Assembly (NCBI GenBank): GCA_002476905.1
Contig: DLND01000084.1
Location: 1 to 64,000 of the forward strand
Length of the DNA: 64,000 bases
Reading direction: 5' to 3'
DNA from: Flavobacteriales bacterium UBA7519
GTDB taxonomy: Bacteria; Bacteroidota; Bacteroidia; Flavobacteriales; Weeksellaceae
Shown here: positions 50,985 to 60,456 of the stretch, piece by piece
Position numbering within the stretch: position 1 is the first letter of the stretch
Layout: each line of letters starts with the position of its first letter
Notes under the pieces: generated by a model
What the model saw: the letters and a program-made list of their open reading frames with translations, nothing else
Told to the model about the DNA's origin: nothing
The model's database searches: none
Made by a program: the position numbers and the translations under genes

Positions 50985-52376
50985 ATGAAAATAAAATATT
51001 CTGAACTAATTGACCAAACGCTTTATTTTCCGACTGAAGAATTCAGTGTAGAAGAAAATAATCTGAAATTCCACGACATCAATCTGATGGAGGTTGTGGA
51101 AAAATTCGGGACTCCTTTGAAGTTCAATTATTTACCAAAAATATCTCAGAATATAGAAAGGGCAAAATTCTGGTTCAAAGAAGCTTTTGAAAAGAACGAT
51201 TATCAGAAAAATTACAGATATTGCTACTGCACAAAGTCCAGTCATTTTGCATTTGTTGTAGAAGAAGCGTTGAAAAATGACATCAGTCTGGAAACGTCTT
51301 CGGCTTATGATATGGATATTGTGAAGTCGCTTTATGACAAAGGTAAAGTTGATAAAAGTATCGAAGTAATTTGTAACGGTTTCAAAACTGACGATTATTT
51401 GGCAAAGATTTCTGAGCTGATTAATAAAGGTTTCGAAAATATTACGCCGATTCTTGATAACTATAGAGAGTTGGATAAATTGACGGAAAGTATCGACAGA
51501 ACTTTTGATATCGGAATCAGAATTGCTTCTGAGGAAGAACCAAAATTCGAATTTTATACCTCAAGATTAGGTATTGGATACAAGGATATTATTCCTTATT
51601 ACAGTCAAAAAATTGCGGAACATCCGAATGCAAGGCTGAAAATGCTTCACTTTTTCATCAATACGGGAATCAAAGACACGGCTTATTATTGGAACGAATT
51701 GTACAAATGTCTTCGTGTTTATGCAAGATTGAAAAAAATTGCTCCAGAAGTTGATTCGTTGAATATTGGTGGTGGTTTTCCAATCAAAACTTCCTTAAAT
51801 TTTGATTACGATTACGCTTATATGGTGAACGAAATTGTTTCCCAAATCAAGAAATTCTGTGAAGAGGAAGGTGTTGAAGAACCAAATATTTATACAGAAT
51901 TCGGAAGTTTCACAGTGGGAGAAAGTGGAGGACATCTTTATAAAATTATTTCTCAAAAACGTCAGAACGACAGGGAAAAATGGAATATGATTGACTCGTC
52001 TTTTATGACGACTTTGCCAGATACTTGGGCAATTTCCCGTCACTTCATTATGTTACCACTTAATCGTTGGGATGATTCCTATGAGAGAGTTTTTCTTGGT
52101 GGATTGACTTGTGATTCAGATGATTACTATAATTCTGAGCAGCATACGAATGCGATTTATCTTCCTGTTTTCAATGAGACAAAACCTATGTATATTGGGT
52201 TTTTCCATACTGGAGCTTATCAGGAAACCATTGGCGGTTACGGCGGTGTTCATCATTGTTTGATGCCTCAGCCAAAACATATTTTGATTGATAAAGATGA
52301 GGACGGAAATATCACTTACGAACTATTCCGAGAAGAACAAAGACCAGAAGATGTCTTGAAACTTTTAGGATATTAA
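50985..52376 (+). CDS. speA: Arginine decarboxylase (PLP, short form)
   Basis: A 463-residue fold-type III PLP enzyme that makes agmatine from arginine for polyamine synthesis. The PLP lysine is Lys 84 in YCYCTKSSHF. LNIGGGFPIKTS is the phosphate-binding Gly loop, and the substrate-binding region CDSDDYY lies near residue 380. It lacks the long insertions of E. coli SpeA (658 residues), as in other flavobacterial enzymes. A decarboxylase for diaminopimelate is excluded by the motif set, but lysine or ornithine activity was not ruled out. Confidence 0.87.
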   Translation: MKIKYSELIDQTLYFPTEEFSVEENNLKFHDINLMEVVEKFGTPLKFNYLPKISQNIERAKFWFKEAFEKNDYQKNYRYCYCTKSSHFAFVVEEALKNDISLETSSAYDMDIVKSLYDKGKVDKSIEVICNGFKTDDYLAKISELINKGFENITPILDNYRELDKLTESIDRTFDIGIRIASEEEPKFEFYTSRLGIGYKDIIPYYSQKIAEHPNARLKMLHFFINTGIKDTAYYWNELYKCLRVYARLKKIAPEVDSLNIGGGFPIKTSLNFDYDYAYMVNEIVSQIKKFCEEEGVEEPNIYTEFGSFTVGESGGHLYKIISQKRQNDREKWNMIDSSFMTTLPDTWAISRHFIMLPLNRWDDSYERVFLGGLTCDSDDYYNSEQHTNAIYLPVFNETKPMYIGFFHTGAYQETIGGYGGVHHCLMPQPKHILIDKDEDGNITYELFREEQRPEDVLKLLGY

Positions 52377-52440
52377 GATACTAAATGGTTTGTAATTTTT
52401 ATCCATTAATTTCAAATATCTGAATCTAAATTCAAACATA

Positions 52441-52472
52441 AAAAAGGCTTTTCGATTTGAAAAGCCTTTTTT
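52441..52472. terminator. Bidirectional terminator after speA
   Basis: Perfect stem AAAAAGGCTTTTC / GAAAAGCCTTTTT with a five-base loop between convergent genes. Confidence 0.88.
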
Positions 52473-52484
52473 ATGAAAGAAAAC

Positions 52485-53755
52485 TTATTTTTTAATAATT
52501 TTCTCTGTAGTTTTATTATTATTGATATCAGTCATTATCAATAAATAATTTCCGCTTGAGATATTCGAAATATCAAATTCTTTTTCCTTAGCATCTAACG
52601 TTTTGATAATATTACCGGAATAATCAGAAAGCTTAATTTCTATGAATTTTTTATCTGAATCAATCTTCAAATGATTGGAAACGGGATTAGGGTAAACAGT
52701 TATTTTATTTGATTTAAGAACATTATCTACGGCTAATGATTTGTCTTTTACAATCACAATTTTACCTGTTGTACTGTTGGTGCTGTAATTGTAAGAGTAC
52801 GTTGTGAAAGCGTAGCAACCAGCGCCACAAGAAGTCATCGATCTTGTAGATCCTTGGACGTTTGGAATTGGTGTACTGTCTTTCAATAAGAAAGTGTTTG
52901 GGTTGAATCTTTTGAAAGTGATATTTCCAGAAGAATATTCAGAACTTGCATAAGCTACAGATTGTGTAGCTGTATCAAAAGCATTTGCTCCTGTTGTATT
53001 TGTAAATTGGCCCAGAAGGAATGGTGTTCCTGATGAGATATCAACCACTTTCCCGTCTGTAGAATATAGAAAATTACCTTCTCTTATAAAATTATACTGA
53101 AGTTGGAAAATAGATTGGGATAGACAGTTCCTTGCGTTGCTCCTGAAGAGCTAATGTTGATTTTTCTCAAACCAAATTCTGTAGTTTCGTTATTGTATCC
53201 CCAAAGTAGATTGTTGCTTGAGAATTCGATTCTGTTACTGCCCGTATGATCTTGGGTGGTATTGGGTCTCATCACATCGTTGTCATAGATTGCAACACCT
53301 TCGTGTTTTGGAGAAAAACCTACATTTCTTCGAGAGATGGCAATTGTATTAGGATTTCCTGGCATCACCTCCATATCTTCTACAAATAAAGCTCCAAGAG
53401 AAGGATCGGTACCTAATGAAAACTGTAAGTTTACAGATTTGCTGGCGATATCCCATCTTCTTACAAGAGAGGCGGTTTCGAAACCAACATACAGATATTG
53501 GTTATTGTCAGAAATGGCCAATACATTTGGCTCGCTGCCAATGAAGAACGTATTTTCAAGAGTTTGACTGACTGGATCGATGACGCCGATGCTATTACCG
53601 TTTGCACCATTTGCACTGGGAATGCTGGCGTAGATTTTTTTTGCATTAGAATCATAGATGACCTGATTGGCAATAATGTCAAGGACTTTTACTTCTAGCT
53701 GAGCATTGCAAAATAATCCTGCGAAAAGTAATGAAAATGATAGAGTTGTGCGCAT
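52485..53755 (-). pseudogene. Frameshifted secreted beta-propeller with T9SS sorting domain
   Basis: Two frames belong together. The first starts at 53755 with MRTTLSFSLLFAGLFCNAQ, a signal peptide, and carries propeller-like repeats (NQVIYDSNAKKIYASIPSAN, NVLAISDNNQYLYVGFET) up to LFSNFSIIL and a TAA at 53084. The second, one base out, reads QYNFIREGNFLYSTDGKVVD without a break from about 53103 down to 52485 and ends in a T9SS type A domain (ITVYPNPVSNHLKIDSDKKF, then KTTEKIIKK). The join is at CCAACTTCAG (about 53103), where one base seems missing. A real mutation or a base-call error are both possible; as one protein it has about 423 residues. Confidence 0.8.
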
Positions 53756-53833
53756 TAACTTTTTTTGGTAAAAATACATTTTTTATCTACAAGTAAATGA
53801 CTTCCAATTTAATTTTGCAAATTTTAATATTAA

Positions 53834-53863
53834 AAAAAGCGTCCTGATATTTTCAGCACGCTT
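53834..53863. terminator. Bidirectional terminator between propeller gene and nitroreductase
   Basis: Stem AAAGCGTCCTGA / TCAGCACGCTTT with one mismatch and a short loop. On the minus strand a T-run follows, so it ends the nitroreductase message (whose stop is at 53870). Confidence 0.75.
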
Positions 53864-53869
53864 TATAAT

Positions 53870-54502
53870 TTATTTGATTTCTGTAATGAACTCTTCTTTT
53901 GGAGTTCTGTATTTTTTGAGATTTACCAGCCAGTCTCCGCTTGTATCTCTGTAACCTAGAGGTAAAATCACAACACTTTTCAATCCTTTTTCAGCGAGTC
54001 CTAATAACTCGTCAAGAGCAGCATTGTTAAAGCCTTCCATCGGTGTTGCATCTACTTTTTGCTCAGCAGCTGCAGCAATTGCCAACCCGAAAGAAATGTA
54101 AGCTTGTTTTGCAGCGTGTGTTGCGTGCCATTCGTTTCCAAGAGGTTCGTACATTCCCCAAAGTCTGGTTTTATAATCATCCATTGTTTCTTTAGGAATT
54201 CCCCTTTCAGAAGTCGTTTTTTCAAAAACTTCGGAGATCCTGTTATAAGAGTAACCATCCCAAGCTGCCCAAACCAAAAGATGCGAACCATCTGTAATCT
54301 GAGCTTGGTCAAAAGCGATTGGTTGGATTTTTTCTAATAACTCTTTATTCGAGATAACGAATAATCTGTAAGGTTGTAAACCAGAGGAAGAAGGTGCTAA
54401 TCTCGCAGCTTCCACAATGTAATCTACTTTATCTTGAGGAACGGTTTCTCCGTTCATTTTTTTTGTTGCGTAACGCCAATTTAAGTCTTCTAATAAACTC
54501 AT
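53870..54502 (-). CDS. NAD(P)H-dependent oxidoreductase, nitroreductase family
   Basis: A 210-residue FMN enzyme. The FMN phosphate contact is the opening LNWRYATKKMNG, with EAARLAPSSSGLQPYRLFVIS next (active-site helix) and GLKSVVILPLGYRDTSGDW at the C-terminus. It reduces nitro groups, quinones or similar electrophiles. It is divergent from an HxlR regulator gene, a frequent pairing for redox-stress control. A TAACTTTG -7 box (54532-54539, minus) lies 30 bases before the ATG. Confidence 0.9.
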   Translation of the reverse strand: MSLLEDLNWRYATKKMNGETVPQDKVDYIVEAARLAPSSSGLQPYRLFVISNKELLEKIQPIAFDQAQITDGSHLLVWAAWDGYSYNRISEVFEKTTSERGIPKETMDDYKTRLWGMYEPLGNEWHATHAAKQAYISFGLAIAAAAEQKVDATPMEGFNNAALDELLGLAEKGLKSVVILPLGYRDTSGDWLVNLKKYRTPKEEFITEIK

Positions 54503-54559
54503 TTTTAGATGATTTTTTTGATTTGAAGTGTCAAAGTTAAATAAGAAAATTTTATTTTT

Positions 54560-54600
54560 GTAATCTAGTTACAAAAAGTTACCGTTACTAAAAAGTAACC
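54560..54600. promoter_or_regulatory. Candidate HxlR operator
   Basis: In the divergent gap: GTTACT-AAAA-AGTAAC (54584-54599) is a perfect six-base dyad, preceded by two further GTTAC half sites (54568 and 54579). It lies upstream of the nitroreductase -7 box and about 75 bases before the hxlR start. Repeated half sites of this type suit a winged-helix dimer. Confidence 0.45.
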
Positions 54601-54673
54601 TATTTGATAATTAGTTAGTTATGAAATAGTATTAATGATAATTTAATATTATGAATTTGAAAAAAAGTCTAAT

Positions 54674-55021
54674 ATGAAAATTAAATGTTGTAAAACCAAT
54701 CTTCTTGCTGTTAAGGATACAATGGATATTTTGAAAGGCAGATGGAAAGTCCAAATCATTGCAGCGCTTTGTTATGATAAAATGCGTTTTTCGGATTTGC
54801 AGAAAGAAATTGAAGGTGTTTCTGCAAAAATGCTGAGCAGTGAATTGAAAGATTTAGAAATCAATCAATTGGTAACAAGAACAGTTCTTAGCACACAACC
54901 AATAAGTGTGGAATACGAATTGACCGAGTATGGACGAACTTTGAAAAAAATCATTGAACATCTAGCAAAATGGGGTGTTGAACACAGAAAAAAAATTGTC
55001 GGAAAAGTATTAGAGAATTAG
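54674..55021 (+). CDS. HxlR-family transcriptional regulator
   Basis: A 115-residue winged-helix DNA-binding protein. KDTMDILKGRWKVQIIAALC is the HxlR core, with FSDLQKEIEGVSAKMLSSEL (recognition helix), and YELTEYGRTLKKIIEHLAKWG (wing and dimer helix). Cys residues 5, 6 and 31 are available; Cys 5 or 6 may sense electrophiles as in YodB/HypR, which is inference. Divergent from the nitroreductase gene, it is likely its regulator. Confidence 0.9.
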   Translation: MKIKCCKTNLLAVKDTMDILKGRWKVQIIAALCYDKMRFSDLQKEIEGVSAKMLSSELKDLEINQLVTRTVLSTQPISVEYELTEYGRTLKKIIEHLAKWGVEHRKKIVGKVLEN

Positions 55022-55171
55022 TCCGATTTCCATCTTATTTTAAATTGAAATAATATTCAAAAATAAATCTGCGTATCTCTTGAATAATTTAAACAAAGCA
55101 ATTCCAAAACCCAATATTGTCTTCTCGTCATATTTTTCAAACGGATTTTATATAGTTTTTCCAGATCAAAA

Positions 55172-55576
55172 TTATTCTTTTACAGTGATGTTTGGATTGA
55201 TTCTTAGCAGTTCGTTTTTTAATTCGTCAAAATCTCTTGGCGAAATCACGATACTGCCGTCTTTATAATAGATTTCTACTCTTCCAATGATGCTTGGTGC
55301 TGGAGCAGAAAGTAGATTCCACGTTTTTTCTATTTTATGAATTTCTTTAATATTAATCTTCGTTGTTCCAAAAATTGAATTTTTGATGTACAAAAATTCC
55401 TGATCAATTGTGTATTTTATTGAGAAGCAAAGACCCAAAATCAGCGCAAAAATAATGGCTGGAAAAATTAACGCATTCCATTCCAATGTGATGATTTGCT
55501 GATAACTGGAAAAAGTGAGTACTATCAAAATAAATAGTAACAATTCCCATCCGATTCTTACCGTAATAGTTTTCAT
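55172..55576 (-). CDS. Membrane protein with PH-like domain
   Basis: A 134-residue protein with two membrane helices (about 9-28 and 34-52) and a small soluble domain, FLYIKNSIFGTTKINIKEIH and RVEIYYKDGSIVISPRDFDE, that fits the bacterial PH (bPH) superfamily. Such proteins are small membrane-associated domains of unknown role. The convergent hxlR stop is 150 bases away, and a 17-codon frame lies upstream (55591-55644), not called. Confidence 0.68.
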   Translation of the reverse strand: MKTITVRIGWELLLFILIVLTFSSYQQIITLEWNALIFPAIIFALILGLCFSIKYTIDQEFLYIKNSIFGTTKINIKEIHKIEKTWNLLSAPAPSIIGRVEIYYKDGSIVISPRDFDELKNELLRINPNITVKE

Positions 55577-55650
55577 TGCTATTGTCGTTTTTAGTTTTCA
55601 AGTTTTTTTACTTTCTCAATAAGGTCATCCATTTTGTTTCTCATTGTAAA

Positions 55651-55676
55651 AAAAACTTCCATAATGGGAAGTTTTT
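55651..55676 (-). terminator. Terminator after the acyl-CoA carboxylase gene
   Basis: Stem AAAAACTTCC / GGAAGTTTTT with a six-base loop, 17 bases past the carboxylase stop. Confidence 0.8.
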
Positions 55677-55692
55677 ATAAAAAAATTTAACA

Positions 55693-57321
55693 TTAAACCT
55701 GAATAACTCCAAGATTAAATTTTTCTGTAATCGGGGAATGATTAGCTGCTTCTATTCCCATACTAATCCATTTTCTGGTATCTAGAGGGTTGATAATTGC
55801 GTCAGTCCAAAGTCTTGCCGCGGCGTAAGTTGGCTGGATTTGTTTGTTGTAATCTTTCAGGATTTTTTCAAGAATTTCTTTTCTTTCTTCTTCCGAGATT
55901 TCCTTTCCTTGTTTTTTAAGCGAAGATTCTTGGATTTGCAATAATACATTTCCTGCTTGTGATCCACCCATAACTGCTAATTCTGCCCACGGCCAAGCGA
56001 CAATTAATCTTGGATCATAGGCTTTTCCGCACATTGCATAATTTCCTGCGCCATAAGAGTTTCCTGTAATAACAGTGAATTTTGGAACCACAGAATTAGA
56101 AACTGCATTTACCATTTTTGCTCCATCTTTTATGATTCCGCCTTGTTCAGATTTGGAACCAACCATAAAGCCTGTTACGTCTTGAAGGAATACCAAAGGA
56201 ATTTTTCTTTGATTACAATTAGCAATAAAACGTGTTGCTTTATCAGCAGAATCAGAGTAGATAACGCCACCAAATTGCATTTCGCCTTTGCCACTTTTTA
56301 CCAATTTTCTTTGGTTGGCAACAATTCCAACACTCCAACCATCGATTCTTGCGGTTGCACAAATAATGCTTTTCCCATAATCGGGTTTATATTCTTCGTA
56401 TTCAGAATTATCTACAAGACATTTGATGATTTCGAAAGTGTCATATTGCTCAGATCTCACGGCTGGCATTATTCCGAATATATTATCTGGATTTTCTTTT
56501 GGAGGAAAGCTTTCGGTTCTGTCAAAACCTGCTTTTTCAAAATCTCCGATTGACTTCATTATATTTTTGATGCGATCTAAAGCGTCTTTGTCATCCTTGG
56601 CTTTATAATCTACGACGCCAGAAATGGAACTGTGCATTGTAGCTCCTCCTAGAGCTTCATTGTCAATAGATTCACCAATTGCTGCTTTCACAAGGTAACT
56701 TCCTGCTAAGAAAATACTTCCTGTCTTGTCCACAATCATCGCTTCATCACTCATAATTGGGAGATAAGCACCGCCAGCAACACAACTTCCCATAATCGCA
56801 GAAATCTGAATAATCCCTGCAGAACTCATTTTTGCATTATTTCTAAAAATTCTGCCAAACATCTCTTTGTCTGGGAAAATTTCATCCTGCATCGGCAAGT
56901 AAACACCGGCAGAATCTACCAAATAAATAATTGGCAAGCGATTTTCCATAGCGATTTCCTGCGCTCTCAGATTTTTCTTTCCTGTAATAGGGAACCAAGC
57001 TCCAGCTTTTACGGTTGCATCATTGGCAACAACAATACACTGTTTACCAGCAATGTATCCGATTTTTACAACCACACCGCCTGCAGGACATCCGCCTTCT
57101 TTCTCATACATCTCATAACCTGCAAATGCACCGATTTCTATGGTGTCAGAATTTTTATCAAAAAGATATTCTAAACGTTCTCTCACCGTCATTTTTCCTT
57201 GGTCGCGTTGTTTTTGAAGTGCTTTTTCGCCACCTCCCAATTTGATTTTCGATAAAATTTTCTTGGTGTCAGAAAGTTTCAGTTTGTTGATATCTTCTCT
57301 TTTATTGAATTCTAAATCCAT
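55693..57321 (-). CDS. Acyl-CoA carboxylase beta (carboxyltransferase) subunit
   Basis: A 542-residue biotin-dependent carboxyltransferase with two crotonase-like halves. GGCPAGGVVVKIGYIAGKQC and ATVKAGAWFPITGKKNLRAQ lie in the N-half, and IPLVFLQDVTGFMVGSKSEQ, ITGNSYGAGNYAMCG and AWPWAELAVMGGSQAGNVL in the C-half. The last motif with Met-Gly-Gly is as in methylcrotonyl-CoA or propionyl-CoA carboxylases; the exact acyl substrate is uncertain. No alpha (biotin) subunit gene is adjacent. Length fits. Confidence 0.9.
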   Translation of the reverse strand: MDLEFNKREDINKLKLSDTKKILSKIKLGGGEKALQKQRDQGKMTVRERLEYLFDKNSDTIEIGAFAGYEMYEKEGGCPAGGVVVKIGYIAGKQCIVVANDATVKAGAWFPITGKKNLRAQEIAMENRLPIIYLVDSAGVYLPMQDEIFPDKEMFGRIFRNNAKMSSAGIIQISAIMGSCVAGGAYLPIMSDEAMIVDKTGSIFLAGSYLVKAAIGESIDNEALGGATMHSSISGVVDYKAKDDKDALDRIKNIMKSIGDFEKAGFDRTESFPPKENPDNIFGIMPAVRSEQYDTFEIIKCLVDNSEYEEYKPDYGKSIICATARIDGWSVGIVANQRKLVKSGKGEMQFGGVIYSDSADKATRFIANCNQRKIPLVFLQDVTGFMVGSKSEQGGIIKDGAKMVNAVSNSVVPKFTVITGNSYGAGNYAMCGKAYDPRLIVAWPWAELAVMGGSQAGNVLLQIQESSLKKQGKEISEEERKEILEKILKDYNKQIQPTYAAARLWTDAIINPLDTRKWISMGIEAANHSPITEKFNLGVIQV

Positions 57322-57521
57322 AGGGTTTTCTTTGGGTCTAAAGATAAAATTTTTTGATTGATGGCAAAACGAAAGAGTTTATTAATTGCACAAGCGAACT
57401 GTGTTGCATTTAAAAATTAATATTAGTTTCCGTAATATATCTCAGGATTTTCCGTTTGAGTGATAAATGAAATAAATTTTTAGTTAGTTTATGTTTATTT
57501 TAATAAGTTTTCTTATTAGAG

Positions 57522-57549
57522 ATCCGTATAAATTTTTGTGCGGATTTTT
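57522..57549 (+). terminator. Possible terminator in the 57322-57625 gap
   Basis: Stem ATCCGTA / TGCGGAT (one G-T wobble), ten-base loop, T5. No gene ends before it on this strand, so it may belong to a short unannotated transcript or be a remnant. The rest of the 304-base gap is A/T-rich with no frame seen; a TAATTTTG box (57596-57603) serves the next gene. Confidence 0.35.
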
Positions 57550-57625
57550 CGTTGAGTCAATCCAGATTATTAGCTTCAAAACAAGAAATTTATGCTAATT
57601 TTGCAAATTGAAAATCAATATTTCT

Positions 57626-58525
57626 ATGAAGAATTCTTATCTGCTGAGGTTGCATTTTATCGTATTTTTATGGGGCTTCACAGCTATTTTAGGAAAGTTG
57701 ATTACTACGGATGCGCCGCTTTTGGTTTTTTATAGAATGTCATTCGCTGCGGTTTTTCTCTACTTGTATCTCAGAATTGTAAAAAAAGAAAGTATTAAAG
57801 TTACAAAAGGCTTGTTGCTAAAACTGGTAGCAATAGGAAGTGTAATGGCTTTTCATTGGTTGTTCTTTTTTCAATCGATTAAGGTTTCCAATGTATCAAT
57901 TGCGCTTTCCTGTCTCTCATTATCAACATTATTTGCCTCCTTAATAGAACCAATAGTTTTTAAGAGAAAACCAGATTGGGTTGAGGTTATTATCGGAATC
58001 ATTATCGTTATTTGCATTTCTTTGATTTTCAATGCGGAACTGAAATACAAAGAAGGCATATTCTACGGAATCTTATGTGCGCTTTTTGGAACTATTTTTT
58101 CTGTTTTCAATGGTAAAATTTTTGGAAAAACCAGCTCTGGAAATATTATTTTCTACGAGATTGCTGGTGGATGGTTGGTCATTAGTTTGTTTTTTATTTT
58201 CACAGGACAAATTTCTTCTCTCAGCGAAATAAGTTATACCGATATTGCGTTAATAGTATTGTTGGCATCTGTTTTTACGGCGTATCCAATGTTTGAAAGT
58301 GTAAAGTTGATGAAGTTTATCTCACCTTTCACATTGATTTTAACCGTAAATCTTGAGCCTGTTTATGGGATTATTTTAGCTTTTTTTATCTTTGGAGCTT
58401 CAGAGCAAATGAGTCCCATTTTTTATATTGCTTCTTTGGTGATGATTACAGTAATTGTTATCAACGGAATTATAAAATCAAAACGAAAAAAAGAAGATAC
58501 AATTGCAGAAACGAACCATCTGTAA
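57626..58525 (+). CDS. DMT-superfamily (EamA) transporter
   Basis: A 299-residue inner-membrane exporter with ten predicted helices in two EamA halves. FIVFLWGFTAILGKLI and LVFYRMSFAAVFLYLYL mark the first half; LEPVYGIILAFFIFG lies in the last helix pair. The ATG at 57626 follows a TAATTTTG -7 box by 22 bases; an in-frame TTG 18 bases upstream is too close to the box. Metabolite or amino-acid export is likely. A PorV-like gene starts ten bases after its stop. Confidence 0.88.
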   Translation: MKNSYLLRLHFIVFLWGFTAILGKLITTDAPLLVFYRMSFAAVFLYLYLRIVKKESIKVTKGLLLKLVAIGSVMAFHWLFFFQSIKVSNVSIALSCLSLSTLFASLIEPIVFKRKPDWVEVIIGIIIVICISLIFNAELKYKEGIFYGILCALFGTIFSVFNGKIFGKTSSGNIIFYEIAGGWLVISLFFIFTGQISSLSEISYTDIALIVLLASVFTAYPMFESVKLMKFISPFTLILTVNLEPVYGIILAFFIFGASEQMSPIFYIASLVMITVIVINGIIKSKRKKEDTIAETNHL

Positions 58526-58535
58526 ACAGCTTTTG

Positions 58536-59618
58536 ATGAAAAGAATTTTATTTTTTTTACTGATTATTTTTTCACAAATTATTTATGCTCAAATCATTAG
58601 AAAATATTCTAATGAATTTTTGAATATTGGAGCTGGTGCAAGAGGTCTTGCGATGGGTGGCGCTGTTGTTTCTAATCAGGATGATGTTTATTCTCCTATG
58701 TGGAATCCCGCTGGTCTCATAAAAATCGACCGCGATTGGCAAATGGCAGCTATGCACGCCGAATATTTTGAATCTATTGCTAAATATGATTACATCGCTT
58801 ACGCCAAACCTTTGGATTATGGAAACGGTGTTTTCGCCATTTCATTAGTCAGATTGGGTGTAGATAATATTCTAAATACAACACAATTGATTGATCCAGA
58901 AGGGAATATTGATTATGATAAGATCAGTTCTTTTTCTACTTCAGATTATGCTGCACTATTTTCTTATGCTTTTCATCCTAATGGAAATCAGAAGTTAGAT
59001 ATTGGTGCAACTGCAAAAGTAGTTTATAGAAATGTGGGGAAATTTGCAAGTGGTTATGGTTTTGGATTTGATATTGGAGCAGTTTATCACACAGATACCG
59101 ATTGGAATTACGGTTTTATGCTGAGAGATGCGACGACGACTGTCAATTTCTGGACAATCAACCAAAAAGAATTATCCGCAGTTGTGAATGGGGAAGAATT
59201 CAATCCAGCGCCAACAGATAAAATGGAAATCACAATGCCAAAATTGAATCTTGGAGTCAGCAAAACGTTTGAGTTCAATAGAGATCTGAAGTTGTTACCA
59301 GAAGCTGGCGTTAATATCGACTTTGCGAAAACAGCAGCTTTAGTTTCTACAGATTTTGCAAGTATCACACCTTATGTTGGCGGAGAATTGATTTTCCAGG
59401 ATATGATTTTTGTAAGATTAGGATTAAATCGATTCCAATCTCTTACCGATATAGAAGACTTAAAAAGAAAAGTCTCTTTCCAGCCAAGCGCAGGTATTGG
59501 GATCAAATACAAAGGTTTGACATTAGATTATGCCATTACCAACTCGGGAATTGGTGGCTCTAATTTTTATTCTAATTTCTTCTCTCTGAAGTTGGATATG
59601 CAAGGTTTCAGAAATTAA
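58536..59618 (+). CDS. PorV/PorQ-family outer-membrane protein
   Basis: A 360-residue beta-barrel protein from the ATG at 58536 (MKRILFFLLIIFSQIIYAQ, signal peptide). EFLNIGAGARGLAMGGAVVS and DDVYSPMWNPAGLI are the FadL-like PorV/PorQ start motifs; alternating strands end KGLTLDYAITNSG and FFSLKLDM. PorV shuttles T9SS cargo to the attachment complex, and this copy is a shorter relative (PorV2-like). It follows the EamA gene by ten bases and precedes a secreted protein, a probable operon. Confidence 0.85.
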   Translation: MKRILFFLLIIFSQIIYAQIIRKYSNEFLNIGAGARGLAMGGAVVSNQDDVYSPMWNPAGLIKIDRDWQMAAMHAEYFESIAKYDYIAYAKPLDYGNGVFAISLVRLGVDNILNTTQLIDPEGNIDYDKISSFSTSDYAALFSYAFHPNGNQKLDIGATAKVVYRNVGKFASGYGFGFDIGAVYHTDTDWNYGFMLRDATTTVNFWTINQKELSAVVNGEEFNPAPTDKMEITMPKLNLGVSKTFEFNRDLKLLPEAGVNIDFAKTAALVSTDFASITPYVGGELIFQDMIFVRLGLNRFQSLTDIEDLKRKVSFQPSAGIGIKYKGLTLDYAITNSGIGGSNFYSNFFSLKLDMQGFRN

Positions 59619-59632
59619 TTATACAATTCATT

Positions 59633-60391
59633 ATGAAAAATATTACCATCTTTTTATTTGTTTTCTTGATTGCAGTAGTCAAGGCTCAAACTGTTTCAGA
59701 CTATAAATACATTGTAATTCCTGCAGAATTTAATGATTTCAAAGACAACAAAGCTTATGGTTTAAGCAATCTTTTAGAAAAATCCTTGAAGGCAAAAAAA
59801 TATACAGTTTTGTCATCGACTAAGAATGATTGGCCCTCTGATGCGTTGATGAATCCCTGCAGTATTCTGAATACAGATCTTCTGAACGACAAAAGTATGT
59901 TCAGAAATAAACTGATTCTACAGTTCAAAGATTGCAACAATAAAGTTGTTTTCAATGAAAAAGGAAGTAGTATGATAAAAGAGTTCGAGCCAGGTTTTCA
60001 AGATGCGTTGAAGCAAACATTGGTAAAAATTCCTGTGTCTAATCCAACTACAACTGTGAATAAAATTGCTGAAACAACATTCACAGAGCCTATTAAAAAA
60101 GAATTGCAGGGCTCGAAAGAAGCCATTTTACAGACTTCGAATGTTGTGAGATATAGCAACGGAACAATATCTGTACAAAAAATACAGATTGATAATAGTC
60201 AGTTCATTTTAGTTGATGGCAACAGTTCTGTACCTTTTGCAACACTAAAATCCACAACAAAAGAAGGTGTGTTTCGAGTAAAATTAGGTTCTGGAGAATC
60301 CACAATTGGTTACTATGAAAATGCCAATATTGTGATTGAAATGCCAAAAGCTAATGGCGATTATGCTAAAGAAGTTTTTGTAGCTAAGTAA
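59633..60391 (+). CDS. Secreted protein of unknown function
   Basis: A 252-residue protein with a signal peptide (KNITIFLFVFLIAVVKAQ). The mature part opens VSDYKYIVIPAEFNDFKDNK, a strand-helix pattern with two Cys residues (NPCSILNTD, FKDCNNK) that could pair. I do not recognise the family. It begins 14 bases after the PorV-like gene, so it may work in the periplasm or outer membrane with it. Terminator at 60415. Confidence 0.7.
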   Translation: MKNITIFLFVFLIAVVKAQTVSDYKYIVIPAEFNDFKDNKAYGLSNLLEKSLKAKKYTVLSSTKNDWPSDALMNPCSILNTDLLNDKSMFRNKLILQFKDCNNKVVFNEKGSSMIKEFEPGFQDALKQTLVKIPVSNPTTTVNKIAETTFTEPIKKELQGSKEAILQTSNVVRYSNGTISVQKIQIDNSQFILVDGNSSVPFATLKSTTKEGVFRVKLGSGESTIGYYENANIVIEMPKANGDYAKEVFVAK

Positions 60392-60414
60392 TAATTACAA
60401 TCCATAATAAAAAT

Positions 60415-60440
60415 AAAAAAGCTCAGATCTGAGCTTTTTC
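60415..60440. terminator. Bidirectional terminator
   Basis: Palindrome AAAAAGCTCAGA / TCTGAGCTTTTT between convergent genes. Confidence 0.85.
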
Positions 60441-60456
60441 TATGAAAAATCTGAAA

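Noticed and set aside
55591-55644. 17-codon frame (MRNKMDDLIEKVKKLEN) between the carboxylase and the PH-like gene
   Set aside because: It reads like a coiled-coil peptide, but at this length chance is likely and no promoter or conservation can be shown.
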